Source: an uncultured Bacilli bacterium (GTDB lineage: Bacteria; Bacillota_I; Bacilli_A; RF39; UBA660). From it: a stretch of 49,993 bases of DNA. Position numbers and translations under genes: made by a program. Below are positions 1 to 8,162 of this stretch, piece by piece (position 1 is the first letter of the stretch; each line of letters opens with the position of its first letter). Below the pieces are notes generated by a model. That model was not told the origin of the DNA. It did no database searches and saw only the letters and a program-made list of their open reading frames with translations. Location of the stretch: NCBI GenBank assembly GCA_947629165.1, contig CANRCR010000007.1, positions 1 to 49,993 of the forward strand, given 5' to 3'.

Positions 1-30
1 CTTGCCGGGATTTGGCTCCTTTATTGTATC

Positions 31-57
31 AAAAAAGCCGCACCAGGTGGTGCGGTT
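31..57 (-). terminator. Rho-independent terminator for the 94-843 gene
   Basis: Stem CCGCACC (38-44) pairs with GGTGCGG (49-55) around loop AGGT. On the minus strand it is followed by six T (31-36 read in reverse). It lies just downstream of the minus-strand gene ending at 94. Confidence 0.8.
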
Positions 58-93
58 GAAATTTCAATTTAGGAAAAATAAATGCTTTGGCAT

Positions 94-843
94 TTATTTT
101 TGTTTATCATCGAGACCTTCTTTAATACCTTTCGTAATTTCTTTAGCGACATTCCCCATCACTGGTGCCATAGTATCTATGCTTTCCTCAGCAATGGGCA
201 TCACTTGTTGTACGGAGTAGGCGAATAGTTCTCGCTTTTTAGTAGATAGATAAATAATACCAGAAATAATTAAACTTACTACAAGAACAAAACCACCAAT
301 CATATAAAAAGGAATACTACTCGAAGCATCAAATTGTTTATTAAATGAGTTGTTGACTTCATCGAGTTCTAATTTAAGTGAACAGTAGTTCATGGTATAA
401 GAATTATTTTTAACTTCACTAAATTCACAATAATTAAAGGTGGAAAGAAGTGCATTATCGATTATTTGAATCGTCTCTTTTTCATCCGCAATCTCTTTTT
501 CTAAAGATTCAATCTGACCTTTTCTTTCGTAGTAGGCATCATCAAATCCTGTAAAAGGAACATTATTTAAACTTTGAATTTGCTCTTCGATTGGTTTAAT
601 TTCTGTTTCGATAGTTTCTTTTTGAGCAAGTAATTTTTTTTGCTCTTCATCGAGTTGTTGAGATAATTCATTTTTATTTTCAAGTGAATATTTCGAGCTG
701 GTTTCATTTTGCTTTATCAAGCCAGTTGCAATCAAACCCCCACCAATTAAAATTCCAATAACCAATACGCAAAGTGCAATAAGACTAATTTTTTTCTTTG
801 TCTTTAAATAAACTTCTTCATTTAAATACTTTTTTTCTTCCAT
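94..843 (-). CDS. Hypothetical membrane protein with central coiled coil
   Basis: I do not recognise this family. The 249-residue product has a basic N-terminus, a hydrophobic segment at about residues 17-42, a long charged Glu/Lys/Gln-rich stretch at about 50-130 that looks like coiled coil, a second hydrophobic segment at about 180-203, and a short cytoplasmic-type tail. This suggests two membrane anchors with an extracytoplasmic coiled-coil region, topology inferred. The start is supported by AAAGGA about 10 nt upstream and a well-spaced promoter behind it. It is monocistronic, divergent from the collagen-like gene, and closed by its own terminator. Confidence 0.75.
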   Translation of the reverse strand: MEEKKYLNEEVYLKTKKKISLIALCVLVIGILIGGGLIATGLIKQNETSSKYSLENKNELSQQLDEEQKKLLAQKETIETEIKPIEEQIQSLNNVPFTGFDDAYYERKGQIESLEKEIADEKETIQIIDNALLSTFNYCEFSEVKNNSYTMNYCSLKLELDEVNNSFNKQFDASSSIPFYMIGGFVLVVSLIISGIIYLSTKKRELFAYSVQQVMPIAEESIDTMAPVMGNVAKEITKGIKEGLDDKQK

Positions 844-866
844 TTTATATCATCCTTTATGGGTTA

Positions 867-895
867 ATTATAACAATTTTTAACTCTTTTTACAA
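867..895 (-). promoter_or_regulatory. Sigma-A type promoter for the 94-843 gene
   Basis: Read on the minus strand: -35 TTGTAA (890-895), 17-bp spacer, -10 TATAAT (867-872), ending 24 bp before the start codon. Confidence 0.75.
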
Positions 896-999
896 TGAAC
901 CCCAAATATAAGAAAGCAATTTTTTATAATCATCCATGACGACTGTATTAAGAAGTGGAAAAATTTCTTCATATATTAAAATGAAAGGAGTAGAAAAAA

Positions 1000-1881
1000 A
1001 TGTTTAATAATCAAAATGAACCGAAACCATGGCCACCTTTTTGCTATGCATTAGGACCCACGGGACCTACGGGACCAACCGGACCTCAAGGACCAATCGG
1101 ACCTATGGGATTTCCTGGTTCCATCGGAGCAACCGGACCCACAGGACCCACGGGACCTGCCGGAGGACCTACAGGTCCAACCGGACCAACTGGACCAACT
1201 GGACCTACGGGACCAATCGGATTAACTGGTGAAGTAGGAGCTACGGGACCGACTGGTGAAACAGGACCTACAGGACCAACGGGAGATGCTGGAACAGCTG
1301 CTACAATAACGATTGGAACAGTAACTTCTGGAGATGCTCCGGCCGTTGAAAACGTTGGAACACCAACGGATGCAATTCTTAATTTTACTTTACAACAAGG
1401 TCCAACGGGAGAAACAGGACCAATCGGACCAACGGGTGATACTGGACCAACCGGACCTGCTAATGGACTCAATGCTTATGGTGGTCTTTATTCGACAGCA
1501 ACACAAGATTTCACTACTGCAACGGCTACCCCAACGCAAGTAACTTTAAGTACAGCGATGGATGACTTAGATGTGGATAGTACGGTAACGCCTAACACTA
1601 TGACGAGTACGGAAGCAGGAGATTACGAAATTACTTATCATGTCAATGCCGAACTCGATAATGCAGGAGATCTAACCGCTGCAGTACGAAATGGGGGAGT
1701 AAATATTCCAGGAACGGAACAGACACTTACCTTTACTGCCAATGAAAGTGAATCTTTTAGTGGAAATGTCGTAACAACTTTAGCCGTTGGAGATACGATT
1801 GATATCGCTTTAACATCGACTGTAGATGGTACCGATGGTACCGTGAATCAAGCTTCTTTGACAGTTAAAAAACTAAATTAG
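1000..1881 (+). CDS. Collagen-like Gly-X-Y repeat surface protein, BclA-like
   Basis: The 293-residue protein starts with a short non-repetitive leader (about 1-18), then a Gly-X-Y region rich in GPTGPT triplets (about 19-98). A non-collagen insert follows (about 99-136, including [19 protein letters not shown]), of a type common in bacterial collagen-like proteins, then a second shorter collagen stretch to about 158. The C-terminal beta-rich domain of about 135 residues resembles the trimerising C1q/TNF-like heads of BclA proteins. One extra Gly near GPAGGPTGP breaks the triplet phase. There is no signal peptide or LPXTG motif, so export and anchoring are unclear; exosporium proteins of this class also lack them. 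AAAGGAG precedes the ATG. The adjacent glycosyltransferase could act on it (inference). Confidence 0.9.
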   Translation: MFNNQNEPKPWPPFCYALGPTGPTGPTGPQGPIGPMGFPGSIGATGPTGPTGPAGGPTGPTGPTGPTGPTGPIGLTGEVGATGPTGETGPTGPTGDAGTAATITIGTVTSGDAPAVENVGTPTDAILNFTLQQGPTGETGPIGPTGDTGPTGPANGLNAYGGLYSTATQDFTTATATPTQVTLSTAMDDLDVDSTVTPNTMTSTEAGDYEITYHVNAELDNAGDLTAAVRNGGVNIPGTEQTLTFTANESESFSGNVVTTLAVGDTIDIALTSTVDGTDGTVNQASLTVKKLN

Positions 1882-1885
1882 AAAT

Positions 1886-1906
1886 AGAGACGAAAGTCTC
1901 TTTTTT
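1886..1906 (+). terminator. Rho-independent terminator of the collagen-like gene
   Basis: AGAGAC (1886-1891), GAAA loop, GTCTCT (1896-1901), then a T run to 1906. A second weaker hairpin, GACATTT/AAATGTC (1938-1956) with a T tail, follows. Confidence 0.85.
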
Positions 1907-1996
1907 CTATAAACTGATAATAATTTACTTTAAATAGGACATTTTTTATAAATGTCTTTTTCTTTGTTTCATACATTATAGTGCGAGGAGGAAAAT

Positions 1997-3094
1997 ATGG
2001 CAAAAAGAAAAGTATGTGTTTATGCAATTAGTAAGAACGAAGAAAAGTTCGTTGATCGGTTTGTCGATAGTGCCTGTGAAGCCGATGCCATCTATGTACT
2101 AGATACGGGTTCTACAGATGAAACTGTCAAACGCTTAAAAAAAAGAGGAGTCCATGTGAAACGAAAAATAATAAAACCTTTTCGCTTCGACACAGCTCGA
2201 AACCAATCGTTAGAACTTGTTCCAATCGATACCGATATCTGTGTTTGTCTCGATTTGGATGAAGTACTAGAAAAAGGATGGAGAGCCAAATTAGAAGAAG
2301 TTTGGAAGGAACAGACGACGCGACTTGCCTATAACTACAACTGGAGTTTCGATGAAGAAAACCATCCAAAAGTAAATTTCTATATCGAAAAGATTCATGT
2401 TCGAAAAGGTTATCACTGGACGCATCCTGTTCACGAAGTTTTAACTTGTGATTTACCGAAAGAAGTAATTCAAAAAACGGATAAAATAACGGTAAATCAT
2501 TATCCTGATGTTTCCAAATCGCGAAGTAGTTATCTTCCTTTACTCGAATTATCGGTACAAGAAGATCCCAATGATGACCGTGCCTTGCATTACCTAGGAA
2601 GAGAATATATGTATTATCATCGTTGGAACGATTGTATCGATATGTTAATTCGACATTTAAATTGTAAAAAGACTACTTGGAAAGAAGAACGAAGTGCCTC
2701 TATGCGTTTCATTGCACGAAGTTATATTCATTTAAAACGTTATGATGAAGCAAAAATGTGGTTAGAAAAAGCGATTCAAGAAACCCCTCATCTAAGAGAT
2801 CCTTATATGGAAATGGCCTTCCTATACTATGAATTAAAAGATTATGCGAATGTAATTAGATATGTGGAAAGTGCACTAGAGATAAGAACCCATGAAAAGA
2901 TTTACATCAATGAACCTTTTAGTTGGGACAGTACTCCTTATGATTTACTTTCGATTAGTTATTACGAACTTGGAAATGTGGAAAAAGCACTTCAAAATAT
3001 CGAAGAAGCCATCCGTCTTAATCCCAAAGAAGAACGACTCTTAAAAAATCGAGACATTATGAAAAAAGGAAAAAAAGAATCTAGTTTAGACTAG
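1997..3094 (+). CDS. Family 2 glycosyltransferase with TPR repeats
   Basis: Predicted to transfer a sugar from a nucleotide sugar to a protein or glycan. Residues 1-110 form a GT-A type fold: an N-terminal AISKNEE segment, LDTGSTDET typical of GT2 nucleotide binding, and LDLDEVLEKGW carrying the DxD metal site. The C-terminal half (about 185-350) contains TPR-like helical repeats, for example RSYIHLKRYDEAKMWLEKAI and ISYYELGNVEKALQNIEEAI. This architecture occurs in the SunS-type TPR glycosyltransferases that glycosylate peptides. AGGAGG precedes the ATG. It follows the collagen-like gene, which makes that threonine-rich protein a plausible acceptor; this is inference, and terminators separate the two genes. 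Confidence 0.88.
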   Translation: MAKRKVCVYAISKNEEKFVDRFVDSACEADAIYVLDTGSTDETVKRLKKRGVHVKRKIIKPFRFDTARNQSLELVPIDTDICVCLDLDEVLEKGWRAKLEEVWKEQTTRLAYNYNWSFDEENHPKVNFYIEKIHVRKGYHWTHPVHEVLTCDLPKEVIQKTDKITVNHYPDVSKSRSSYLPLLELSVQEDPNDDRALHYLGREYMYYHRWNDCIDMLIRHLNCKKTTWKEERSASMRFIARSYIHLKRYDEAKMWLEKAIQETPHLRDPYMEMAFLYYELKDYANVIRYVESALEIRTHEKIYINEPFSWDSTPYDLLSISYYELGNVEKALQNIEEAIRLNPKEERLLKNRDIMKKGKKESSLD

Positions 3095-3102
3095 GTTCTT
3101 TT
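3076..3102 (+). terminator. Terminator overlapping the glycosyltransferase stop codon
   Basis: AGAATCTAGT (3076-3085), loop TTAG, ACTAGGTTCT (3090-3099), then a short T tail. The stem includes the TAG stop. Confidence 0.7.
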
Positions 3103-3146
3103 ACTGTCAAATTATTGTATATTGCTGGTTAAAAAAATGAAAAACA

Positions 3147-3175
3147 ATGTCAACAAAAAGGCCTTGTGATATACT
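3147..3175 (+). promoter_or_regulatory. Promoter of the pfl operon
   Basis: -35 ATGTCA (3147-3152), 17-bp spacer, -10 TATACT (3170-3175) with an extended TG at 3167-3168. It lies about 90 bp upstream of pflB. The overlapping TTGTGA half resembles a Rex half site, but the other half is poor. Confidence 0.6.
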
Positions 3176-3265
3176 TAACATAGGAGACTTTGGATAGTAG
3201 AGATAATATCGATACTGATCGAAAGAATATCCAATAATGATAGTAATAAAAGGGGAGGATTTCGA

Positions 3266-5491
3266 ATGGAAGCATGGGAGTCTTTTAAAGAAGGAAAATG
3301 GATGAATGAAATTGACGTTCGTGATTTCATTGTACAAAATTATACACTTTATGAAGGAGACGAATCCTTTTTAAGTGGAACGACAGAACGGACTAAAAAA
3401 GTATGGGATCGCTGTAGTGAACTCTTAAAAGAAGAACTAAAAAAGGGAGTACTCGATATTGATACGGTACATATGTCTGGAATCAATGCTTTTGAACCAG
3501 GTTATATTGATCGGGATAATGAAGTGATTGTAGGACTTCAGACGGATGCACCACTCAAAAGAATGGTAAATCCTTACGGTGGAATTCGTATGGTCTATAA
3601 TTCACTCGAAGCTTATCAGTATCAATTAGATCCGACCGTAGATAAATACTTTAACGAATTTCGTAAAACACATAACCAAGGTGTATTTGATGCCTATACG
3701 AGAGAAATGCGAAAAGCACGTCATGTAGGATTATTAACCGGTCTACCAGATGCCTATGGAAGAGGAAGAATTATCGGGGATTATCGCCGTATTGCCCTCT
3801 ATGGAATCGATCGTTTAGTGGAGGAAAAACAAAAAGATTTAATCGGACTTGAAACGACGATGACGGAAGAAGTAATTCGTTTAAGAGAGGAAGTATCGGA
3901 ACAGATTCGTGCCCTCGATGATATTAAAAAAATGGCGGCTAGTTATGGATGTGATATCAGTAGTCCTGCTAAAAATGCGAAAGAAGCTGTACAGTGGACT
4001 TACTTTGGATATTTAGCTGCCATCAAAGAAAATAATGGGGCAGCAATGAGTCTAGGAAGAACTTCTACGTTCTTAGATATTTATATCGAACGGGATTTAC
4101 AAAGAGGTATCTTGACTGAAGAACAGGCTCAAGAATTGATGGATCAGTATGTTATTAAATTACGGATTGCTCGTCATTTAAGAACACCGGAATACGATCA
4201 ATTATTTTCGGGAGATCCAACTTGGGTAACCGAATCGATTGGCGGAGTATCGTTAGAAAATCGTCCATTAGTGACTAAAAACTCGTTCCGGATGCTTCAT
4301 ACATTAACTAATCTTGATCCCGCACCAGAACCAAATATGACGGTTTTGTGGAGTAAAGATTTACCAGAAAACTTTAAAAAATACTGTGCAAAAATGAGTA
4401 TTAAAACCGATGCTATTCAATATGAAAACGACGATTTGATGCGTCCTATTTATGGGGATGATTATGCGATTGCTTGTTGCGTTTCAGCAATGAAAGTAGG
4501 AAAGCAGATGCAGTATTTTGGAGCGCGTTGCAATTTAGCCAAAGCCTTACTTTATGCAATTAATGGAGGAGTCGACGAAGTAAAAAATGACAAAGTATTA
4601 GATAACGTCGAACCTATTTTAGATGAAGTACTAGATTATGAGAAAGTTAAAAATGCGTACGACAAAGTACTAGAACAAGTTGCCGAACTTTATGTTAATA
4701 CGATGAACATCATTCACTATATGCACGATAAATATGCTTACGAACGTGGTCAAATGGCTTTACACGATACCAAAGTAGAGCGACTAATGGCGTTTGGTGT
4801 AGCGGGTCTTTCCGTTGTTGCCGATAGCCTTTCCGCAATTAAATATGCAAAAGTAATGCCGATTCGTGATGAAAATGGAATTGCCATCGACTTCAAAATC
4901 GAAGGAGAATTTCCGAAATACGGAAATGACGATGATCGAGTAGACTTACTAGCCACCGGCGTACTAGAAAAATTCTATAGTGAATTATCAAAACATGAAA
5001 TATATCGTGGTGGAAAACCAACATTATCGGTTTTAACCATTACTTCGAATGTCGTTTATGGAGAAAAGACCGGAGCTACTCCAGACGGAAGAGCAAAAGG
5101 GGTTGCCTTTGCACCGGGAGCTAATCCAATGCATGGAAGAGATGAAAATGGAGCTCTTGCTAGTTTGAATTCCGTTGCCAAAATAAATTATGCTGATTGT
5201 TGTCGAGATGGTGTTTCGAATACCTTCTCGATTGTACCGAATGCCCTTGGCAGTACCATGGAAGACCGTATCGATAATTTAGTATCGATTCTCGATGGTT
5301 ACTTTGTACAAGGTGCCCATCATTTAAATGTAAATGTGCTTCATCGGGAGACTTTAATTGATGCGATGGAAAATCCGGATAAATACCCACTTTTAACCAT
5401 CCGTGTTTCCGGTTATGCCGTTCGTTTTAACCGTCTTACGAGAAAGCAACAGGAAGAAGTAATTGCCCGTACCTTCCACGAGAAATTATAA
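3266..5491 (+). CDS. pflB: Formate acetyltransferase (pyruvate formate-lyase)
   Basis: Cytoplasmic glycyl-radical enzyme converting pyruvate and CoA to acetyl-CoA and formate during anaerobic fermentation. Its 741 residues match the usual family length. The adjacent active-site cysteines are in IACCVSAMK (Cys404-Cys405). The glycyl-radical motif RVSGYAVRF places the radical Gly at about residue 716, 25 residues from the C-terminus as expected. GGGGAGG precedes the ATG. The stop codon overlaps the pflA start by one base, so the enzyme and its activase are translationally coupled. With nifJ at 43.8 kb, the organism has two routes from pyruvate to acetyl-CoA. Confidence 0.98.
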   Translation: MEAWESFKEGKWMNEIDVRDFIVQNYTLYEGDESFLSGTTERTKKVWDRCSELLKEELKKGVLDIDTVHMSGINAFEPGYIDRDNEVIVGLQTDAPLKRMVNPYGGIRMVYNSLEAYQYQLDPTVDKYFNEFRKTHNQGVFDAYTREMRKARHVGLLTGLPDAYGRGRIIGDYRRIALYGIDRLVEEKQKDLIGLETTMTEEVIRLREEVSEQIRALDDIKKMAASYGCDISSPAKNAKEAVQWTYFGYLAAIKENNGAAMSLGRTSTFLDIYIERDLQRGILTEEQAQELMDQYVIKLRIARHLRTPEYDQLFSGDPTWVTESIGGVSLENRPLVTKNSFRMLHTLTNLDPAPEPNMTVLWSKDLPENFKKYCAKMSIKTDAIQYENDDLMRPIYGDDYAIACCVSAMKVGKQMQYFGARCNLAKALLYAINGGVDEVKNDKVLDNVEPILDEVLDYEKVKNAYDKVLEQVAELYVNTMNIIHYMHDKYAYERGQMALHDTKVERLMAFGVAGLSVVADSLSAIKYAKVMPIRDENGIAIDFKIEGEFPKYGNDDDRVDLLATGVLEKFYSELSKHEIYRGGKPTLSVLTITSNVVYGEKTGATPDGRAKGVAFAPGANPMHGRDENGALASLNSVAKINYADCCRDGVSNTFSIVPNALGSTMEDRIDNLVSILDGYFVQGAHHLNVNVLHRETLIDAMENPDKYPLLTIRVSGYAVRFNRLTRKQQEEVIARTFHEKL

Positions 5492-6195
5492 TGCAAGGTT
5501 GTATAGATTCCATTGAAAGTATGGGTCTTGTCGATGGACCGGGTATTCGTACCGTCATCTTCTTATCGGGCTGTAAATTAAGATGTAAATATTGTCATAA
5601 TCCAGAGATGTGGGTAAAAGGAAAAGACAATTATTCCGTCGATGAACTCGTAAAAAAAATATTACGTTTTAAACCGTACTATGGAAATAAAGGAGGCGTC
5701 ACTTTTTCGGGAGGAGAACCTTTAATGCAACCGGACTTCCTACTAGAAGTATGTAAACGTCTCAAACAAGAAGGAATTCATATCGCTATTGACACGGCCG
5801 GGGTAGGAACGGGTCATTACGAAGAGTTATTATCGTATGTCGATTTAATAATTTTAGATATTAAACATGTGACGAGAGAAGGTTATATTAATTTAACTGG
5901 ACATGAAATCGATGACAGTTTGAACTTTATTAAAACGGCCAATCGAATGAAAAAACCTTATTGGATTCGTCAAGTAGTAGTGCCCGGAGTAACTGATAGC
6001 GAAACGTACTTAAAATACTTAAAACAGTTCTTAAAACAACTCCCAAATATCCAAAAAATAGATTTCATTCCCTATCATAAATTGGGAAGTGAAAAATACG
6101 ATCGTATGGGATTAGAAAATCCTTATCGAGATAAACCGGCGATGGATCCGGATCGTTGTAAAGAACTATATGAATATTTTATGAAATTAGAGTAG
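5491..6195 (+). CDS. pflA: Pyruvate formate-lyase activating enzyme
   Basis: Radical SAM enzyme of 234 residues that installs the glycyl radical on PflB. The Cx3Cx2C cluster motif is seen as CKLRCKYCH (about residues 29-37), followed by the SAM-binding GGE motif in VTFSGGEPLMQ (about 69-79). The N-terminal IDSIESMGLVDGPGIRTVIF is typical of the family. The ATG overlaps the pflB stop (5489-5491) with no separate promoter, so it depends on the pflB message. A strong terminator follows immediately, and its T tail forms the left edge of the mobile-element insertion site. Confidence 0.97.
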   Translation: MQGCIDSIESMGLVDGPGIRTVIFLSGCKLRCKYCHNPEMWVKGKDNYSVDELVKKILRFKPYYGNKGGVTFSGGEPLMQPDFLLEVCKRLKQEGIHIAIDTAGVGTGHYEELLSYVDLIILDIKHVTREGYINLTGHEIDDSLNFIKTANRMKKPYWIRQVVVPGVTDSETYLKYLKQFLKQLPNIQKIDFIPYHKLGSEKYDRMGLENPYRDKPAMDPDRCKELYEYFMKLE

Positions 6196-6212
6196 GAGAC
6201 TACTCTTTTTTT
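6189..6212 (+). terminator. pflBA operon terminator
   Basis: AGAGTAG (6189-6195), loop GAGA, CTACTCT (6200-6206), then seven T (6206-6212). The stem includes the end of pflA. The T7 tail abuts the left end of the mobile element. Confidence 0.9.
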
Positions 6213-6230
6213 GTTAAAAAAAAAGTACAT
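6206..6230. other. Left attachment junction
   Basis: Chromosomal T tract (6206-6211/6212), presumed coupling bases TGTTAA (6212-6217), then the element end A7-GTACAT (6218-6230). It mirrors the right junction, as in Tn916-family insertions. Confidence 0.7.
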
Positions 6231-6259
6231 ATTTCTAATTATCTTTTTATAAATTCTTA

Positions 6260-6302
6260 AATGTCGTTAAAACCTTTATTTTCAAAGGCTAACGACATTT
6301 TT
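6260..6302. terminator. Hairpin near the left end of the element
   Basis: AATGTCGTTA (6260-6269) pairs with TAACGACATT (6290-6299); an inner CCTTT/AAAGG extends the stem. T5 follows on the plus strand. It could stop transcription entering or leaving the element. Confidence 0.55.
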
Positions 6303-6355
6303 ACTTTAGGAAGATGTTCACATATATTTTTGTATTTTCTTATATTTACGTTTTC

Positions 6356-6381
6356 AAAAGTAGTAAATTCGTAGTAAATTA
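6356..6381 (+). repeat. Left integrase arm-type sites, two tandem copies
   Basis: Two copies of GTAGTAAATT, 11 bp apart (6360-6369 and 6371-6380). The sequence agrees with the DR-2 site bound by the N-terminal domain of Tn916 Int (GAGTAGTAAATTC, from memory). The same 26-bp unit with one mismatch recurs at 14982-15007. It overlaps the 3' end of int. Confidence 0.85.
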
Positions 6382-7578
6382 CTTTTGTTTATTTATCTTT
6401 TCCATCTCGGCTTGTGCAGACAAATATGTAGGGTGTGTATAATAACTTAACGTCATTAAAATATTTTTATGTCCCATGATATATTGCAAAGTGTGAGGAT
6501 TTATACCATAATTGGCCAAATTTGTACAAAAAGTATGTCTTAAAGTATGTGGTGTCATTTTATTTGGCAATTGTTCTTCATGATGTTTATTATACTTTCT
6601 AACAATTCTAGTAAATAATTTATCGTAGGTATCTCGTAATCTTGGATAACCACTACTTTGTAAGAATAGGAAACCAGTATAACCATCAATAGTAATAGTC
6701 TTTCTATTTTTACGATTATTTAATATTCGCTTAAAGATTTCATACGCTCTGTCGCTCATAGGTACTTTTCTTATACCACTTTCGGTTTTAGTCTTTTCAA
6801 TATAATAACCTCTTTTTGTATTCCTTAAAAGTTGATGGTCTATATTGATTAATCTATTTTCAAAGTCTAGGTCTGTCTCTGTTAGTCCACAAAATTCAGA
6901 TACACGAAGTCCTGTTTCCCTTAACAAAACAATCTCGTCATAATATTTATAATATGTTTTATCACTTTTAATAAAAGAATATAGGCTCTCTTCTTGTTCG
7001 AGCGTTAATGATGTTTTTGGCTCTGTATCGTTTTCAATAACTTCATTAAGGTTAAAGTCAAATGGATTTTTCCTTATGCAATCATCTTGTATAGCCATAT
7101 GAAAAGCAGACTTTAAAGAACGCTTATCATTTTTAATAGTCTGATAGGCTACACCTTTTTCTTTCATACGTATTGCCCATTCCTTACCGTCCGACACCTT
7201 AACCTTTTCAATAGGACAAGTACCTAATTTATCTTCTTCTAATGATTTCATAAGTCTATTTCGTCCTATTTCGGTGCTATCTGCAACATTTGGTCGTTGT
7301 TTTATCTTTTTAGCATATAACTGGCAAACAGTCATCCGTTTACCTATTGTATCTATACCATCGTAAAAGTCTTTTTGTAATTCTGCTTCTTTTTCTCGTA
7401 GTGATAAATCATTACGCTTTCCCTTTGGTGTTTTGTCAGTTGGCACTAACTTCCAAGCATAAATAAATTGTGGTTGGCCGAAATTATCAGTATATTTGTA
7501 AACATATCTTCCATCTTTTCTTTGGCTCTCTCCAGTATTTAAAATTCTGTTTTTATTATCTCGTCTTTTCTGTGACAT
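6379..7578 (-). CDS. int: Tn916-family tyrosine integrase
   Basis: The 399-residue recombinase catalyses integration and excision of the element. It resembles Tn916 Int throughout, including the N-terminal arm-binding domain (RRDNKNRIL, GESQRKDGRY). Catalytic residues fall at the Tn916 positions as I recall them: Arg225 (TGLRVSE), Lys264, His344 and Arg347 (HTLRHT), His370 (MGHKN) and nucleophile Tyr379 (LSYYTH). AAAGGAG precedes the ATG. As in Tn916, it lies next to an element end and downstream of xis. An inverted repeat separates it from xis and may set the relative expression of the two. Confidence 0.97.
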   Translation of the reverse strand: MSQKRRDNKNRILNTGESQRKDGRYVYKYTDNFGQPQFIYAWKLVPTDKTPKGKRNDLSLREKEAELQKDFYDGIDTIGKRMTVCQLYAKKIKQRPNVADSTEIGRNRLMKSLEEDKLGTCPIEKVKVSDGKEWAIRMKEKGVAYQTIKNDKRSLKSAFHMAIQDDCIRKNPFDFNLNEVIENDTEPKTSLTLEQEESLYSFIKSDKTYYKYYDEIVLLRETGLRVSEFCGLTETDLDFENRLINIDHQLLRNTKRGYYIEKTKTESGIRKVPMSDRAYEIFKRILNNRKNRKTITIDGYTGFLFLQSSGYPRLRDTYDKLFTRIVRKYNKHHEEQLPNKMTPHTLRHTFCTNLANYGINPHTLQYIMGHKNILMTLSYYTHPTYLSAQAEMEKINKQK

Positions 7579-7603
7579 TTTTTATTCTCCTTTCTATTTA
7601 TAG

Positions 7604-7651
7604 AAAGAGCCTTGATATGTCGATTCCATTATAACATGTTCAAGGCTCTTT
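7604..7651. terminator. Hairpin between xis and int
   Basis: AAAGAGCCTTGA (7604-7615) pairs perfectly with TCAAGGCTCTTT (7640-7651). T5 follows on the plus strand, only T3 on the minus strand. It could attenuate xis-int read-through or block antisense transcription into xis. Confidence 0.5.
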
Positions 7652-7655
7652 TTCA

Positions 7656-7886
7656 CTATATTGTTCCCAATTTATCTATAAGTTGTTCAAATTGTTTTCG
7701 TTTTATTTGAATACGATTACCATTCATGATAACCCAATTAGACATGAGATTTTCTTCTGCAAGTTTGCGAAGTTTATTCTCGCCAATGCGAAAATATTTC
7801 GAAGCTTCTTCAATAGTCAATGTGTATTTTTCCCAAATGGGTACATCAATGTATGATAGAAATGTTTTATTTTCTGCAAAATTCAT
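7656..7886 (-). CDS. xis: Excisionase, Tn916 Xis-like
   Basis: A 76-residue basic DNA-binding protein that directs Int toward excision. The central part, [20 protein letters not shown], followed by LRKLAEEN and [17 protein letters not shown], is nearly the Tn916 Xis sequence and forms a winged-helix (MerR-like) fold. It has about 9 extra N-terminal residues (MNFAENKTF) compared with Tn916 Xis as I remember it. AGGAGG lies 8 nt upstream of the chosen ATG, and that SD is inside a short upstream ORF, suggesting translational coupling. Confidence 0.95.
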   Translation of the reverse strand: MNFAENKTFLSYIDVPIWEKYTLTIEEASKYFRIGENKLRKLAEENLMSNWVIMNGNRIQIKRKQFEQLIDKLGTI

Positions 7887-7889
7887 AAA

Positions 7890-7985
7890 TTATTCCTCCT
7901 CATAATCATAAATAAAATCTGTTTCTAATGTTTCAGGATAAGTCACAAAGTATATTCTAGTATTTTTTAATATTTCAAATATCAT
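7890..7985 (-). CDS. Possible 31-residue ORF upstream of xis
   Basis: The minus strand has ATG at 7985 and TAA at 7892-7890, encoding a 31-residue acidic peptide that begins MIFEILKNTR and ends DYEEE. Its last codons contain the AGGAGG of xis, and its stop is one codon before the xis start in the same frame. That arrangement fits a leader coupled to xis. Its own SD is weak. I do not recognise it, and it could be chance. Confidence 0.35.
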   Translation of the reverse strand: MIFEILKNTRIYFVTYPETLETDFIYDYEEE

Positions 7986-8000
7986 TTTAATTTGCCTTTA

Positions 8001-8042
8001 CTATATGTTTCACATATAGCCCTTTCATTATTTTTTGTTCAA
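8001..8042 (-). promoter_or_regulatory. Putative xis-int promoter with palindromic operator
   Basis: On the minus strand: -35 TTGAAC (8037-8042), 18-bp spacer, -10 TATATG (8013-8018). A perfect inverted repeat, CTATATG/CATATAG (8001-8007 and 8013-8019), covers the -10 and could be an operator. Confidence 0.5.
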
Positions 8043-8074
8043 GAAAAATCTCTCGAGATTATGCACACTTTCCC

Positions 8075-8103
8075 TTGAACTAATACGAATTGTACTATAA
8101 AAT
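8075..8103 (+). promoter_or_regulatory. Putative promoter of the 8163 gene
   Basis: -35 TTGAAC (8075-8080), 17-bp spacer, -10 TAAAAT (8098-8103). An alternative -10, TATAAA at 8096, gives a 15-bp spacer. It is divergent from the xis promoter. Confidence 0.5.
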
Positions 8104-8162
8104 ATAAGATATGTAATTTAAGCAAACCGGAAGTATCCCGGAAATTTAGAAAGGGTGTTTTT

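Noticed and set aside
1086-1472. Antisense Pro/Gly/Val-rich ORF of 128 codons in the collagen-like gene
   Set aside because: It is the mirror of the Gly-X-Y codon repeats on the other strand; it has no promoter or SD.
3164-3181. Possible Rex operator at the pfl promoter
   Set aside because: The TTGTGA half matches, but the second half (TTAACA) is poor and the palindrome holds in only about half of its positions, so I note it without calling it a site.
8059-8066. Third copy of TTATGCAC near the xis promoter
   Set aside because: No flanking stem as in the 10032-10153 units, and an 8-mer can recur by chance in an element of nearly 9 kb.
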